Shown here: piece by piece, positions 1-12,137 of the stretch | Position numbering within the stretch: position 1 is the stretch's first letter | Layout: each line of letters starts with the position of its first letter | NCBI GenBank assembly: GCA_905397405.1 | Contig: CAJPVJ010000077.1 | Coordinates: 1-44,858 of the forward strand | Direction: 5' to 3' | DNA: 44,858 nucleotides | Source of the DNA: Oppiella nova | Taxonomy: Eukaryota; Arthropoda; Arachnida; Sarcoptiformes; Oppiidae | The notes under the pieces: generated by a model | What the model saw: the letters and a program-made list of their open reading frames with translations, nothing else | Databases searched by the model: none | What the model was told of the DNA's origin: nothing | Program-made: the position numbers and the translations under genes

Positions 1-536
1 TTACATATATGTGTCTGGTTCATTTAAAGCTCACGTTTAGAATAATACTTTTGTATTGAGTCTGATTTATAAAAAGCAAATCTTACAAATGAGACCAAAT
101 ATGTAAATTTCAAAATTTTAAACATGGGATTTATAGCGCGTCAAAGTTTATTTATATTATACAATAACTTTATTTTACAGGCATGTCAGTGGGGTAAAGC
201 CATTTTGACAAAAATGAAATGACCAACCTCATTTGCAAACGAATTCTGTTGCTGTGCGGGCCTCGAGTTATTGAAACTTATTTTCATTTCTACAGTTTAC
301 CGATTGTCGGAATTAATGGGAGATTAGATATGACATACTGTACTATATTATTATTAGTATTTTATTCTGTTTACACTTCAAGTGATATTATAGTAAAGGA
401 ATAATGTTATAAAATTGAAAATTTCAGTGAAATATTTAATTTTTATGTTTTTATTTCCTATCTTAATATATGATTAAATTTCAAAATAAAATGATTAAAT
501 ATTTAAATTATTAGTAAAATCACATCCACTAACTAA
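1..536. repeat. Dispersed direct repeat, copy 1 (cut by window edge)
   Basis: This sequence recurs at 6474-7012 in the same orientation and near identical. The differences I see are a handful of substitutions (for example GGGCCTCGAG versus GGGCATTGAG) and one short indel. Homology stops abruptly after CTAACTAA. The copy starts at base 1 of the window, so its true left end is unknown. A 61-aa open frame at 219-404 shows no family I recognise and is probably chance. It lacks TG...CA ends and I see no gag or pol between the copies, so I do not call it an LTR. Confidence 0.85.
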
Positions 537-607
537 ATGCCTTTTTTAACAAAATTATAAACAATATTATTTATTTTTCTGGAATTGAATTTTACTGTAA
601 TTGAAAG

Positions 608-685
608 TTACGTAAAATAATTTTGACAGCGTAAATTACGCGTAAAATTACGTAATTTTACGCCGTAAATTACGATAAATTACGC
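608..685. repeat. Clustered TTACG/CGTAA words
   Basis: The words TTACG and CGTAA recur many times in both orientations within about 80 bases, giving several small palindromes around ACGTAA. A related cluster lies at 2756-2816. This may be a decayed satellite or mobile-element remnant; no function is visible. Confidence 0.5.
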
Positions 686-1149
686 TCCATGCAACCTTAG
701 TTCTTATGAAGGGTTACAGTAAGAGAATGCTTATACTGTACATACAGTAATGATAATACTACAGGTATAGGTATACAGTATTACATAACTTTGCTAAACA
801 GTTATGATATAGTTACTACAGTATATGATGGTTTATTAGCAGAACACATGTTTTTTAGCATTTAAACTGTAAAACTTAAGTAATTCATACCATACATACA
901 AATTGTATGTACTGTATATAATTTTGATGCTATAAAATAACAAACAAACATTTATTCAGTGAATAAGCTTTCATATATTACAGTTATACTGTACACAAAG
1001 AACACTGTCAACGAGTATATTAAGTTGCCTAAGCTTACCCTCAAATTATGATTCTAGGTATGACATTAGGTATGAAATCAATTTACTATGAAAGGCCATT
1101 CAATGAGGAGTCTTTATACAGTATCTAATTTAAATTATCCTGGCAATTC

Positions 1150-1215
<66 letters not shown>

Positions 1216-1218
1216 NNN

Positions 1219-1247
<29 letters not shown>
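1150..1247. repeat. (GA)n microsatellite with assembly gap
   Basis: About 95 bases of almost pure GA. Three N bases at 1216-1218 mark a gap inside the array, so its real length is unknown. The Leu-Ser open frame across it is a translation of the repeat, not a gene. Confidence 0.95.
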
Positions 1248-1251
<4 letters not shown>

Positions 1252-2242
1252 GAATATTTAGAATAATTATATATTTTGAAATTAATAATTGAATTGAAAG
1301 AATTGAAGTGAAAATATTGTAATATTTGCGATAAGATTGTGAGAAATTCAAAATCTTTGAATACGAATAGAATTGACTGATTGAGTGATGGGATAAACAG
1401 GATAAACATATATTAACTTAACAGTAATGCTAATTTGACATGTTCAATAATATGAGAAACAATGTGTTATTAATAATTAAGATTACAGTTATCCTAACAA
1501 TTAAAAATGACTAAACTGTATAACTGTATTGTGTTTGGTTTGGTTAGATTGCATTTACACATCACTATTAATAGTATTAATACACTTTGTTTAAATAAAT
1601 GTCAATTCAAAGTCTACTACTGTATCTACAGTACTGTATGTTGTATTCAATAATTGCAATATTTTATAAATCAATTCTAATGCAAAGGAAGGACACAAAC
1701 TAAATGAATGAAAGCCTGTCCTTCAGTGCAAGTTTTAATCAAGTTTTTGTACATTTAATGTTTAGAATCTAAACTTTAGATATCGCATAGCTTATAAGTT
1801 ATAATTTATACGGTATAACTGATTGTTAGTATCAAATGTTAAGCAAATTTGAATAGAGGATTGATTGTAATAATAAACTGAGACATCGCTTAAAAATAAA
1901 ACATAAAATTAGTATTATTTATAAATCAATACTTAAATATTGTAATAATATAAAAGCAAATGATTTTAATATTTGATTTAGATTATCAATGATCATTAGG
2001 TATCTTGGAAATCTAATTTGTTTAATGTCTACTGTATAGAATAGAGACCTGGTCAAATGATTTGATTGTTTGATGATAATTAATGATAAACCTCAATGAA
2101 TGGTAATTGAATAATACAGTAGGTTCATGGATTAATTGTATATTTTAATTTAGTTCAACTGATCTATCATAAGTTATGATTCATAACTCTAAGATTGCAT
2201 TGGAGAGTAATTTATCGTAAATATTTTACGTAACATTCAAAT

Positions 2243-2485
2243 GGACCAAAAGGCCTAAAGCTTAAAAGATATAAATCCTAAAAGACCTAAACTTGAATAA
2301 CTAACTGACCAATGGACATTTGACTTAATTTAGGTTAGGTTAGGTTGAAACACATCTATTCCACTAATCAAATTAAAAATATGTCCACTGGTCAGTTGTT
2401 TGAGTTTAGGCCTACTTTCTCTTAGTTTAGGTCTAAGTTTGAGTTTAGTTTAAATCTTTTCGGTTTTAGGCCTTTTGGGGTCAAC
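2243..2485. mobile_element. Foldback/MITE-like element with 9-bp TSD
   Basis: Imperfect inverted arms run from 2243 to about 2322 and from about 2378 to 2485. Both ends carry AAAAGGCCT or its complement. The element is flanked on both sides by CATTCAAAT (2234-2242 and 2486-2494), a convincing 9-bp target-site duplication. Three TTAGG units (2330-2344) lie in the loop. No coding capacity. A 9-bp TSD is typical of Mutator-like elements, but that assignment is inference. Confidence 0.7.
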
Positions 2486-3908
2486 CATTCAAATACCATC
2501 AAATTCAATTCAAGTCAAATAAATAATAGTTTGCAATTTGGTTTAAAAGATGAATCTCTTGCAAAATGTTTGAAATAACGTTTAAAAGTATTGAAAAAGC
2601 ACGTCATGTCATGTGATGTGATGTAATGTGTGCTCAAATTAGTGGTCATTCCATCTCTACTGTACTGTATATAATAAGTCTAATATAACTCTGATTCTCA
2701 TATCGATTACATTGATATGTCATTTGAATTTGATAACAATTTTTGTTTATTTTTGATAAATTACGCTAAAATTTAAAATTACGTAATATTACCTGAAATT
2801 ACGCATAATTTTACACAAAAATTTATTTTGCTTGCTTAGTTAGGACGAATCAAATACAGTACTCAATAAATTGTACAATTTGTACCCACATGTAAATGTG
2901 GGTTTCTATAGCATTAATTGCAAACCTTGTTATGGCTTTTATTTGATATGCGTTACGATATATCAATGGTTAGTCATTTGAATTGGAAATAATACAATAA
3001 ATTGATAATTAAAAGATTAAAATATAAATGATTTTCTATTTGGATAAGTATTGATGATTCATATTTGGTCCCGAAATCAACCATAAAATGATAACCTATT
3101 GCTTTTAAATTGGATTGTCATGTGTTTGGACACATTATTTGTTAAATATTAATACAATATAATATAAGCTATAAAATGTGTAAATAACTTGATAATAAAA
3201 TAAATGTAATTATATGTAATATTGTATATAATAACTAAATTATAACTAATATTAAGTGTAATATATTATAAAATAATATTTAGTGATAGAAATCGTAATG
3301 CAATCAGTGGCAATTGTACACTGGTAATACAGTAATTAATTATATATTAATTAGTTCTAACCAATGATTGTAGATTTATTGTAGATTTACTGTATTTAAA
3401 GTAATATTATAATTGTTATTACAAAAGGTGTGAAAGTGTTGTGTACTGTACTGTAGCTTATGTTCATGTAATTCAAAATCAATATTTGTTTGGCACCTAA
3501 ACATCAATTTACAGAATATTTATATAAACAAAATATTTGCTTTACATATAATTCATTCAAAATTGAATTCAATGTTAAGTGCGTTAACATTTTAAAAGTA
3601 AATACAATATAAATATAAATATTTTTGCATAATTCTATGGCAGTGTGTGTTTGGATTGAGTGATTTTAGTCATTACACAACACTATTAATTATGACAATC
3701 ATTACAACCATTAATTAATTCAATATATAGATATAGAAAAGCATTACAAATATTGTATAAAAATATATCAATTCTTAAGTTAATTTCACTTTAGTTCCAA
3801 TTTTGCCGCCAAATTAGCTCTTAATATAAAATGTTTAATCCCTTTCCTCTATATGTTTAATGCAAACTATTTATAGTATATTTCAATTGAAACCCAATTG
3901 CGACAACA

Positions 3909-3930
3909 AATATATATATATATATATATA
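3909..3930. repeat. (AT)n run
   Basis: Pure alternating AT of about 22 bases in the 3' flank of the innexin gene. Confidence 0.8.
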
Positions 3931-4101
3931 CCGTATAATTAAATAAAACTTACTGTATATACTGTATGTATGTATACGGCTATACTGTACTGTATATTGT
4001 GTTATAAAAGTGTTTTTGAGTCAATATTATAGAAAATATTAAATATTTGTTTCATTCATTCAAAGCCAACAGAAACGTGTAAATAAGGAAATAAGGAGTT
4101 C

Positions 4102-5437
4102 TCAGGCGCTGGGCGTTAGGCCCTCCTTCTCGTTGAATTTGAGCAGATTTTTGCCGGACCCGTCTTCAACGATCTCTTTGGAATATTCCTGCATTAGTTC
4201 CCTATAGTGCTGGCCATCCATGTTCTTGCACAGCAAATAACTGCAGCAAAACAAGCGATTAGTTTGAATGGTTTGCGTAGAGAGTGACGCAAAAGGCAAT
4301 GAATGACTTACAGGAGAAACCAGTCGCCAATCTTCGCCACTTCCATGACGAGTCTGAGGTGATTGCGATCCGTGAGTCGCGCCCGTGATCTCAGAGTCAC
4401 GTAACGCAAGTGCGGGAAGAATATGATGACAAAGCGGTAGATGAGGATAATGCCAGAAATGATGGCCAGAAAGACAAACCAAAACCATAAGAAGATATAA
4501 ATCTTTTCGTTGACAATATTGAGGGGAAGAATGCAGAGGGCGTCGTGTTTCTGGACATCACCCGAAGACCCGAACCGATGGAACGTACATTTGGTCATCC
4601 GGGGGAACACCGCAATCATGGGGTCCACCCGCGCCTCCTGATCCATCTCTGTGTACTTGAGCACATCCAAGCCATAGGTGCTGAACGCGCCGCCCAGGAA
4701 GGCGTCGATCAAATACATCTGGATTATGACGTTCACGAAGTTGAGGACTTCGCACACCACGAAGTAGAAGAAGTACGAGTTGTGGTACCGCATGTTGGCC
4801 TTCAGGTAGTGCACCAGTAGTCCGATCTGTTCCGACTTCTCCTTGTCCTGCATGATAGGGCTGTTCAGACCCAACACCAGACTCCGGAGGCGCCCCCCTT
4901 CCCACAGCTTCCACAGGTAGCGCGGGATGTAAAACATGACGGACTGCAGGAACAGTACGAAACACACCCACTGGTAGTACTTGTGGTAAACCCTCTTCTC
5001 GCCGGGGGTGTACTTATCGATGCCCGGGTGCGGCACTTCCACCCCTACCTTCTTGTTCAGTGCATCCGGAAGTGTGAACGTCGCGTGAATCCTATAATGC
5101 ATTCAATGAGACATTAGTGTCAAACACACCATCACTTCAATTGTCAGTCACTGATACTGACCAGCAATACGTGTCCAATAAATTGGTCGGAATGTCGTCC
5201 CTAAGGGTCACACAATCACATCATCAGGTCATGGCTTCATCGAGTCAAAGGTCACAACACTTACCTCTGGATACAATCGATGGGATCCCCGAAGTATTGG
5301 TTGGAAGTGACGAGCAATGAGAAGGCGATTAAGAAGATGACGGTTGCCTTGTAGTGGAGACGGAAGACATTGTTGTCGATACACACCTCATCCAACTTCA
5401 CCAGACGGCGAACTGATCCAAACAACTCAAACACCAT
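4102..5437 (-). CDS. Innexin, Inx2-like, 4 exons, 376 aa
   Basis: Gap-junction channel subunit of the plasma membrane. Coding exons from the 5' end are 5265-5437, 5162-5200 (a 39-nt microexon), 4312-5091 and 4102-4240. All junctions are GT-AG, phases agree, and the sum is 1131 nt. I chose the ATG at 5437, giving MVFELFGSV; an upstream GTG is not credible. The first transmembrane segment is at about residues 30-46. First-loop cysteines are C55 (DPIDC) and C70 (TYCW), the latter supplied by the microexon. The YYQW signature follows at about residues 109-112. Second-loop cysteines lie in TKCTF and ALCILPLN, followed by the last membrane segment (WFWFVFLAIISG) and the IGDWFLL motif. The stretch VCIDNNVFRLHYKATV resembles Drosophila Inx2 as I remember it. 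Length is normal for the family. A second innexin lies 6.7 kb away on the same strand. Confidence 0.95.
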
Positions 5438-6473
5438 CGCTAACACACATACACTGTCTGTCCGATCGGAGTTGTAGTGGTGATGGTTGTGGTGATAGTG
5501 GTGATAGTGGTGGTACTGATCACTGATTCACTCTTTACTGGTGTCTCAATGGTCTCAATGGCATCACATGTCACGAATTCATGGCCTAATGGTGTCCGGA
5601 AGTGATGCAGTGATGGTTCGTGAAGATGACAATAATAGAGACAAACAGACAGTCAGTCAGTTATGGCACGACTGCCAGCACTCATACTCTCATAGCCTTC
5701 AGAGTGTACGTACAGTGAGTACATCGCTGTACCACTGCATCACTGCCTCCCCTCTGCCTCACACTCACACTCATTGGTCCACTGCTTACCACTCACTCAC
5801 TCATACAGGTTTGGGGCCAACACTACACACTCACCCATACATACATTCAATACTATCTCACCATTACATCATACAATCATACGGTATAATACTGTACTGT
5901 AGTTTTATATGGCACACCTTTCCCTGTATTCCACTAATGTTATAAGAAAGCATCTGGTACAAGTGATAAATTAATATGCAATAATTATACAACATTCAGT
6001 TGGTCATATTTTATTTGGTTACAAAATGAATCCATAATATGACATTGCTCAAATGAACAAATACTGTATAAAAAGATTTTTGTCTATTCCGTCACCCCTG
6101 TAGTTAATACAGTACTCTAATATTATAGTATACTGTACTAAGTACAGTAATACAGAATTTGAAATATTTTGTGTATTGATATAAATGTTTTACTGTACAG
6201 TGCTAGCTGTTGTACTGTACTGTACTGTGCTAGCTTATCATGTATTCTTTGTATTTACTAAACAATATAACTTATCCTTTCATAAGGAATGTTTTTATAT
6301 AACTTGAATATAACTTGAATGTGTTAAACATTATAAGCTTATTATCTATATTCTTAATCATAATCAATCCATAAACTTACAGTATAAGCAAAACCTTTTA
6401 CTCATTGAAGTAGTATTTTTACAGATATAAATTATTATAATTATATCATATTATATTATAATGCTTAATAAGC
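5438..6473. other. 5' flank of innexin, no gene seen
   Basis: Probable promoter and 5' UTR region of the minus-strand innexin. It contains a short GTGGTGATA-type minisatellite at about 5473-5520, CACTCACT/CATACA-rich sequence to about 5860, then AT-rich DNA with ACTGTACTGT runs (about 6196-6230). The open frame at 5541-5945 is repeat-rich, resembles no family I know, and is not called. Confidence 0.5.
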
Positions 6474-7012
6474 TTACATATATGTGTCTGGTTCATTTAA
6501 AGCTCACGTTTAGAATAATACTTTTGTATTGAGTCTGATTTATAAAAAGCAAATCTTACAAATGAGACCAAATATGTAAATTTCAAAATTTTAAACATGG
6601 AATTTATAGCGCGTCAAAGTTTATTTATATTATACAATAACTTTATTTTACAGGCATGTCAGTGGGGTAAAGCCATTTTGACAACAATGAAATGACCAAC
6701 CTCATTTGCAAACGCATTCTGTTGCTGTGCGGGCATTGAGTTATTGAAACTTATTTTCATTTCTACAGTTTACCGATTGTCGGAATTAATGGGAGATTAG
6801 ATATGACATACTGTACTATATTATTATTAGTATTTTATTCTGTTTACATTTCAAATTATATTATAGTAAAGGAATAATGTTTTAATAAAATTGAAAATTT
6901 CAGTGAAATATTTAATTTTTATGTTTTTATTTCCTATCTTAATATATGATTAAATTTCAAAATAAAATGATTAAATATTTAAATTATTAGTAAAATCACA
7001 TCCACTAACTAA
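6474..7012. repeat. Dispersed direct repeat, copy 2
   Basis: Near-identical copy of 1-536 in the same orientation. The left boundary is sharp at TTACATATATG and the right boundary is after CTAACTAA. Together the copies bracket the Inx2-like gene. No obvious short target-site duplication at this copy. Confidence 0.85.
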
Positions 7013-8276
7013 CTTATAACTTAATTTTATAATAATATCACTTTAAATATAATAAGAATTCACAGAATTACAATAATTTTTAACAACTCGACTTTTATAC
7101 TCATCTAATTCCACATGAATGTGTCACGTGAGTGAAATTTATTGAAATTTATTTTCTGGTTAAATATTTCAGTGAAAACAGAAATATTTAATGATTTTAT
7201 GAAAAAGTTCACCTCTAACATCCTTAGGTTTTAACAATTATGGCATTTAATCGATTTATTTTTAAATTTTAATCCCATTTATAAAATAGAAAATGTAATA
7301 GATGTATTGTATTTCACCAAAAAATTAATTTCACTTTTTGCAATTTATTAAAATAACATATAAGCTATTTTAAAGCTGTAACTTACAGTAAATTTAAATA
7401 TTTTTTTGGTAATTTACATAATATATTTATCTATCAATTCAATTGACTTACCTATCAATTAGCCTACTTTTTGACTAAATTGGAGTTTTTAGCTTGATCG
7501 ACTCAGGATAAAAAAATAACACAGAAATTTCTTTTTATATATAACGTACGTCACACCATATCAACGTTATTCGTGGAACAAATATTAAATAACATACTTT
7601 TTATGATCAGAATTTAATATAGCTTTGAAAAGTAGGTCAATCGAAGGAGTCCCAAAATATTTATTATATGTAACAATATTTATTAATTGATAACTCTTAT
7701 AAATGAATCTTATAAAATATCCTAAGTTATAAATTAAGTAAGCTAATTAAGGTAATGGGTTATCTTGTAATGTATCTTTTGTGTGAAACATACGCGTAAC
7801 TTACAGTGTAAATTACAAATGTTTACATCCTAAGTCTCACAACAATTTTGAAGTCATTTTCAAAACAAAATCAATATAAAAAGGATTGCAATAAATTATA
7901 AGAAATAATTACTAAAGATTAAGACAGACCTAGTTCCAACATTAAACTATCAAATATTTTTATCCTTTTTATGAGACATTTAGTGTTTTTCTGCAATTTA
8001 TTAGCATATTAATGACACAATATATACGAAAAATTGCAAATGTATTACAATATTAAGGACAACAAATAAATTATTTGTAAATCCAGTTTTTAGTGTTTCA
8101 TGTAATATATTATGAATCAAATAACAACTGCCATTAACCAGGTTGATACTGTTTGTCGAATAACAAGAAACTCTTGCACCACAACTAATACTCTGTAGTA
8201 TAAAATATTGAATCTGTACTACAGATTCTGTAGCTTGGAGAGCCAATTAAGAAATAAAATGACAATTATTTTAGAC
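7013..8276. other. AT-rich spacer, no gene seen
   Basis: No splice-bounded coding segment and no long open frame with credible composition. The 81-aa minus frame at 8001-8246 has no recognisable motif and is not called. Confidence 0.5.
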
Positions 8277-8918
8277 AAAATATACAGTATATGGATAGAC
8301 ATATAACCAAATCAGACTTTTTGGAAAATAGCATTTACTGTATATTATACTTTTATTAAACTTTTATTAAGTTTTTATAATGAATATGCACAATCATTTC
8401 AGGGAAATTTTTAATATTAATAAATGTTTGTTTACAAATAATATGGAATAAACAAAATCAATTTTTCAAAACATTAACCATTAAATTGTAAAAAATGAGT
8501 GATACTAATTTATTTGATTTATCTGATTATCTAAATTAACTTTCTGTTTTTTAATTTAATTTATAAAAAACAAAGTTTATGTAACGTAAAAAATATGTTT
8601 TTACTATCCGAAAGACATTCTTTCTCGATAGAGATTTATGTTTATATACTTATTAAATGAGTTATATTTAAACCTTATTTAGTTTACCCATATTATTCAT
8701 AATTACTCATCAAATTATTCATATATTTGTATTTAGAGATAGCTCTTTCTTACAGAAAGCCTATCAAATGGTCCCATTAATTATTATTATTAATTTTGTG
8801 TGTTATTCATTATAAAAGTTTAATAAAAGTATAATATACAGTAAATACTATTAATACTATTTTCCAAAAAGTCTGATTTGGTTATACCAGTATGTCTATC
8901 CATATACATTTTATACAG
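8277..8918. mobile_element. Element with ~110-bp inverted arms
   Basis: The left arm (8277-8386) is the reverse complement of the right arm (8803-8918), with a small indel or two. Core sequences such as CCAAATCAGACTTTTTGG are shared. The ~416-bp centre is non-coding and contains, at 8660-8769, a fragment of another repeat found inverted at 9274-9443. This looks like a foldback or MITE-type element hit by a second element. Confidence 0.65.
8660..8769. repeat. Partial copy of the 9278-9440 hairpin element
   Basis: Matches the reverse complement of 9274-9380 and, in its right half, 9382-9443 in direct orientation. Shared landmarks include TTTGTATTTAGAGATAGCT and CTTACAGAAAG. It lies inside the larger inverted-arm element. 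Confidence 0.65.
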
Positions 8919-8933
8919 TAGTTTGGGTGGCAT

Positions 8934-9069
8934 GCACAAAGTACTACGCAAAATTATGATCAAAAATTAACCCCCCTCCTCCTACACACCCTACGTATAT
9001 TGGAATTGAACATGGTGACATACGCTTTGGCATGACTCCCTCCCCTACGAGTGCGTACGCACTTTGTGC
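8934..9069. mobile_element. 136-bp short terminal-inverted-repeat element
   Basis: Begins GCACAAAGTACTACGC and ends GCGTACGCACTTTGTGC, so the ends are imperfect inverted repeats sharing GCACAAAGT. The inside carries a CCCCCCTCCTCC tract and the motif GGTGACATACGC. A diverged copy is at about 32088-32223. No coding capacity; likely a MITE. Confidence 0.6.
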
Positions 9070-9277
9070 AAACTTGTAAGAAAGATCAAATACCACATTT
9101 AAAAAATAACATATGAAAGTGGAATAGATAAAGTTTCTTATTTTATAAGATTTTGAGTCAAATATTGCAATAATTGTAAATTCTCTGTTATATCATATGT
9201 AGGATTTCTACGGTAATTAACATTATTAGTAATTTTAATGAAATAAATATCAATAATTACACGATATTAGGATATTT

Positions 9278-9440
9278 GATAGGCTTCCTGTAAGAAAAAG
9301 CTATTTCTAAATACAAATAATGAATAATTTGATGAGTAATTATGAATAATATGGGTAAACTAAATATGGTTTAAATATAACTCATCAAATTATTCATATA
9401 TTTGTATTTAGAGATAGCTTTTTCTTACAGAAAGTCTATC
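9278..9440. mobile_element. 163-bp hairpin MITE
   Basis: Arms of about 42 bases: GATAGGCTTCCTGTAAG... at the left is repeated inverted as ...CTTACAGAAAGTCTATC at the right, and the pairing continues inward. ATTT flanks both ends (9274-9277 and 9441-9444) and may be the target-site duplication. No coding capacity. Confidence 0.65.
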
Positions 9441-9444
9441 ATTT

Positions 9445-12137
9445 ATATGGCATATCAGTATAATTACTGTGTTATGTTATATTTTAAAGGTTTACTGTAT
9501 TGACGCAATTTTTATTCAAACATTCAGTTTTTATTAGACTCATCTTATACATGTATCTAAATTTATATTAAATAATACATCATGAATATTTATGTATTAA
9601 CAGTAGATTGTCATTTCCTGATTCATATCTTAAACCAGTTCCAGAAATATACAAAAATTATATTTTATAATTGCTGATAAATTGACCTATTCCCTGGAAA
9701 AATTAGTTACAAATTTTGGTATGATACTTAACATATTAGATAATCAGATGATATATACACTTATAAATTATAAGTTATAAGTTATAATCCAATACTAAAT
9801 TCTTAACAATTTCTATATAATAGTGTAGTGTATATAATATTTGAGTATTACTGTATGACTCGATTATGTTTCACACATGGATTAGTTAAACACACGACAA
9901 CTGATTTAAATTAAAGCATAAACTCAATGCTAAATCAGTTTCGATAAATAAAAACCTGACACCTACAGTATAATATACTATATTATAGCATATTGTAGTA
10001 AATAATGATTCATTTTTAAAACATTAATTTATTTACTGAATTAATTGAAATGAGTAAATTAATTTATCTTAGAAAAAGCAATGAATCATGATTGATTGTA
10101 AAATTATACATTTAGATACATTTAGATTGACCACTCATTTAGATTGTGCAGCCAAAAGTAGCTAAAACTGTTCTTGATATATCTCGTAATTACAATAAGT
10201 ATATCTCCCGGTTGACTGTCAACCTTGACATTAGTTTTCCGGACAAAAATTACCGATTTTAAGATTAAAGTTAATATATTAATTAATTTAAAAATCTATA
10301 TAAATAAGAGTCCAAACCTATTATTAAGTTGAAACAGAGAAATATTTTCTTTTATTAAATTAATTTATAAGCCAGTACACTCAAACCTTTATTATCAGTG
10401 AATTACATCTAAAATTTTAATAGATTAAACAAGTGATTAGTGTGTTATAAAGTAATTTCCACGTATAAATCTGTAAATATTATTTCTCTGATCAAAAATA
10501 ATCCCTGATTATTAATCAGTGATTAATCTATTTTCATTAAATTCTATAATAAATGATGTAAAATCTTACTGTACAATGTACATTATGTATCTATTTGAAA
10601 GAAAATTATTATAACTTACTGTATTTAATTATAATAATTAATATATAATTTTAAATTAATCAATAGTATTGATTCAATACAAATATCAAATTAAAATAAA
10701 AGTGTCAAATTCTTATCTAATTCACTTAGATTAGGCCAAAATTATTATCAAAATTATATGGCTATGATTATACAGTATACTGTAGTTCTTTATAAAAATC
10801 TCCCAGAATTATCCTGGTCATTTAGTAATTTAGTATTACCGTAGTACTATTGTAAGCTCTCGGTATGTAACGTTTTGATTTATATTTGATACTTATTTTA
10901 AATAAGTTATTTAGTTAAATTTGAATATTCTAATTATTAATTTACAACTTTTATAACAAACCAATTCATTAAATATATTGTCAATTGAAAAATGAAATAT
11001 ACACATACTGTACATAAATAGTACATAAATTATTTGTCAAATTTTCATTCACATGAATTGCTTTTTAAGAACAAATATTTTCATGTATTTTATCATTTTA
11101 TACTAAAAGCACTTATTTTAATGATTAATAAACTCAAATACAGTGCTGTACTGTACTATTTAGTTGTTAGAGAACTTTTTATTTATCTAACAATTGATAA
11201 ATTATATATTTATATACTTTAGATCACTTTCTTTATTACTTTTGTACTTTATTTAAGTACTTTATTTAATAAGCATTAATTAATTGATTGTCTATGTGTC
11301 TATGTATATTAGGAAAATGTAAGATTTAAATTTAGATTTTGATTTAGAGGTAGATTGAATACATTACAAATTATGGCTTTATATGTCTTGTTATATGGAC
11401 ACAATTGGTGTGATTTGTCAACACATTAGTCAATAGCACTAACAATGAATGCATTCAATTAATTATCGCAATACTTGAGTTGTTATCGCAATTATTATTG
11501 CAGTTGATTCTCAACACATATCAAAGAATTGCTTTGAAATGTAGTCTAACTATTAACCATAATGTACTTGTAATTGTATGTATACTGAAGCCTATATTCA
11601 ATTAATATCTATTTTTAATATTTTTAGTTTGAATTATATTTGAGAAAAATGAGGCCAAATGTATGATAAGGTGTGCACAAAATTAATCATTAATATGAAT
11701 ATTAAATAATATTCTCTACTTTTATTTATATTTTTGTGTTGTCTAAGATTAGAGTTGTTAACCAATATTACAATAATTGTAACATTGTACAGTCAATATT
11801 CTGTGAATAATAACAAATATAATTAAACCCTGTTTGCATAAAAATAACAGGCATTCTTTGTTAATCATTTGAATAAGTAGTGAACATTACAGTACAAATA
11901 CCGACTACTTATTTCCGGTTTAAAATGTTGAATCGTTAAACTAAAATTCAAATATATATTTTTCATAAATTTGATATTATTTAAATAATCATTAATTTGA
12001 TTCAAAAACAAAACATTTTTAAAGGGTAGAATAGAGTACATCCAATAAATTGTAATATTAACTAGTTTAATTAAACATTCAAATATTGTTAAAACAAAGT
12101 ATAATATGAGACAAAATAAATTCAAATAAATGTTAAT
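9445..12137. other. AT-rich spacer, no gene seen
   Basis: About 2.7 kb of AT-rich DNA with frequent TACTGTA-type words. No conserved motif or supported splice structure. The short open frames at 11034-11222 and 11865-12125 have only the Leu/Ile/Tyr-rich composition expected of AT-rich DNA. The right end is the 3' flank of the second innexin. Confidence 0.5.

Larger units (their letters stand above)
537..4101. other. AT-rich spacer, no gene seen
   Basis: I see no convincing coding exon here. The stretch holds a TTACG-rich array (about 608-685, weaker again at 2756-2816), a (GA)n microsatellite with an N gap, a foldback element at 2243-2485 and an (AT)n run at about 3909-3930. TACTGTA/ACAGTA words are very frequent. 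The right end is the 3' flank of the minus-strand innexin that stops at 4102. Confidence 0.6.

Noticed and set aside
1130-1351. Leu-Ser-rich proteins (also near 28100, 29100, 34600, 38500 and 41700)
   Set aside because: These are translations of (GA)n/(CT)n microsatellites, open in several frames at once.
4545-4820. Frames antisense to or overlapping the innexin, SKI2 and hunchback exons
   Set aside because: Shadow frames caused by the base composition of the real exons; none has a recognisable domain.
5541-5945. 134-aa plus-strand open frame
   Set aside because: Ser/His/Thr-rich from CACTCA and CATACA simple sequence, antisense to the innexin 5' flank, no motif.
1-7012. LTR retrotransposon formed by the 537-bp direct repeats
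   Set aside because: No TG...CA ends, no primer-binding site or polypurine tract seen, no gag/pol, and the space between holds an intact spliced innexin.
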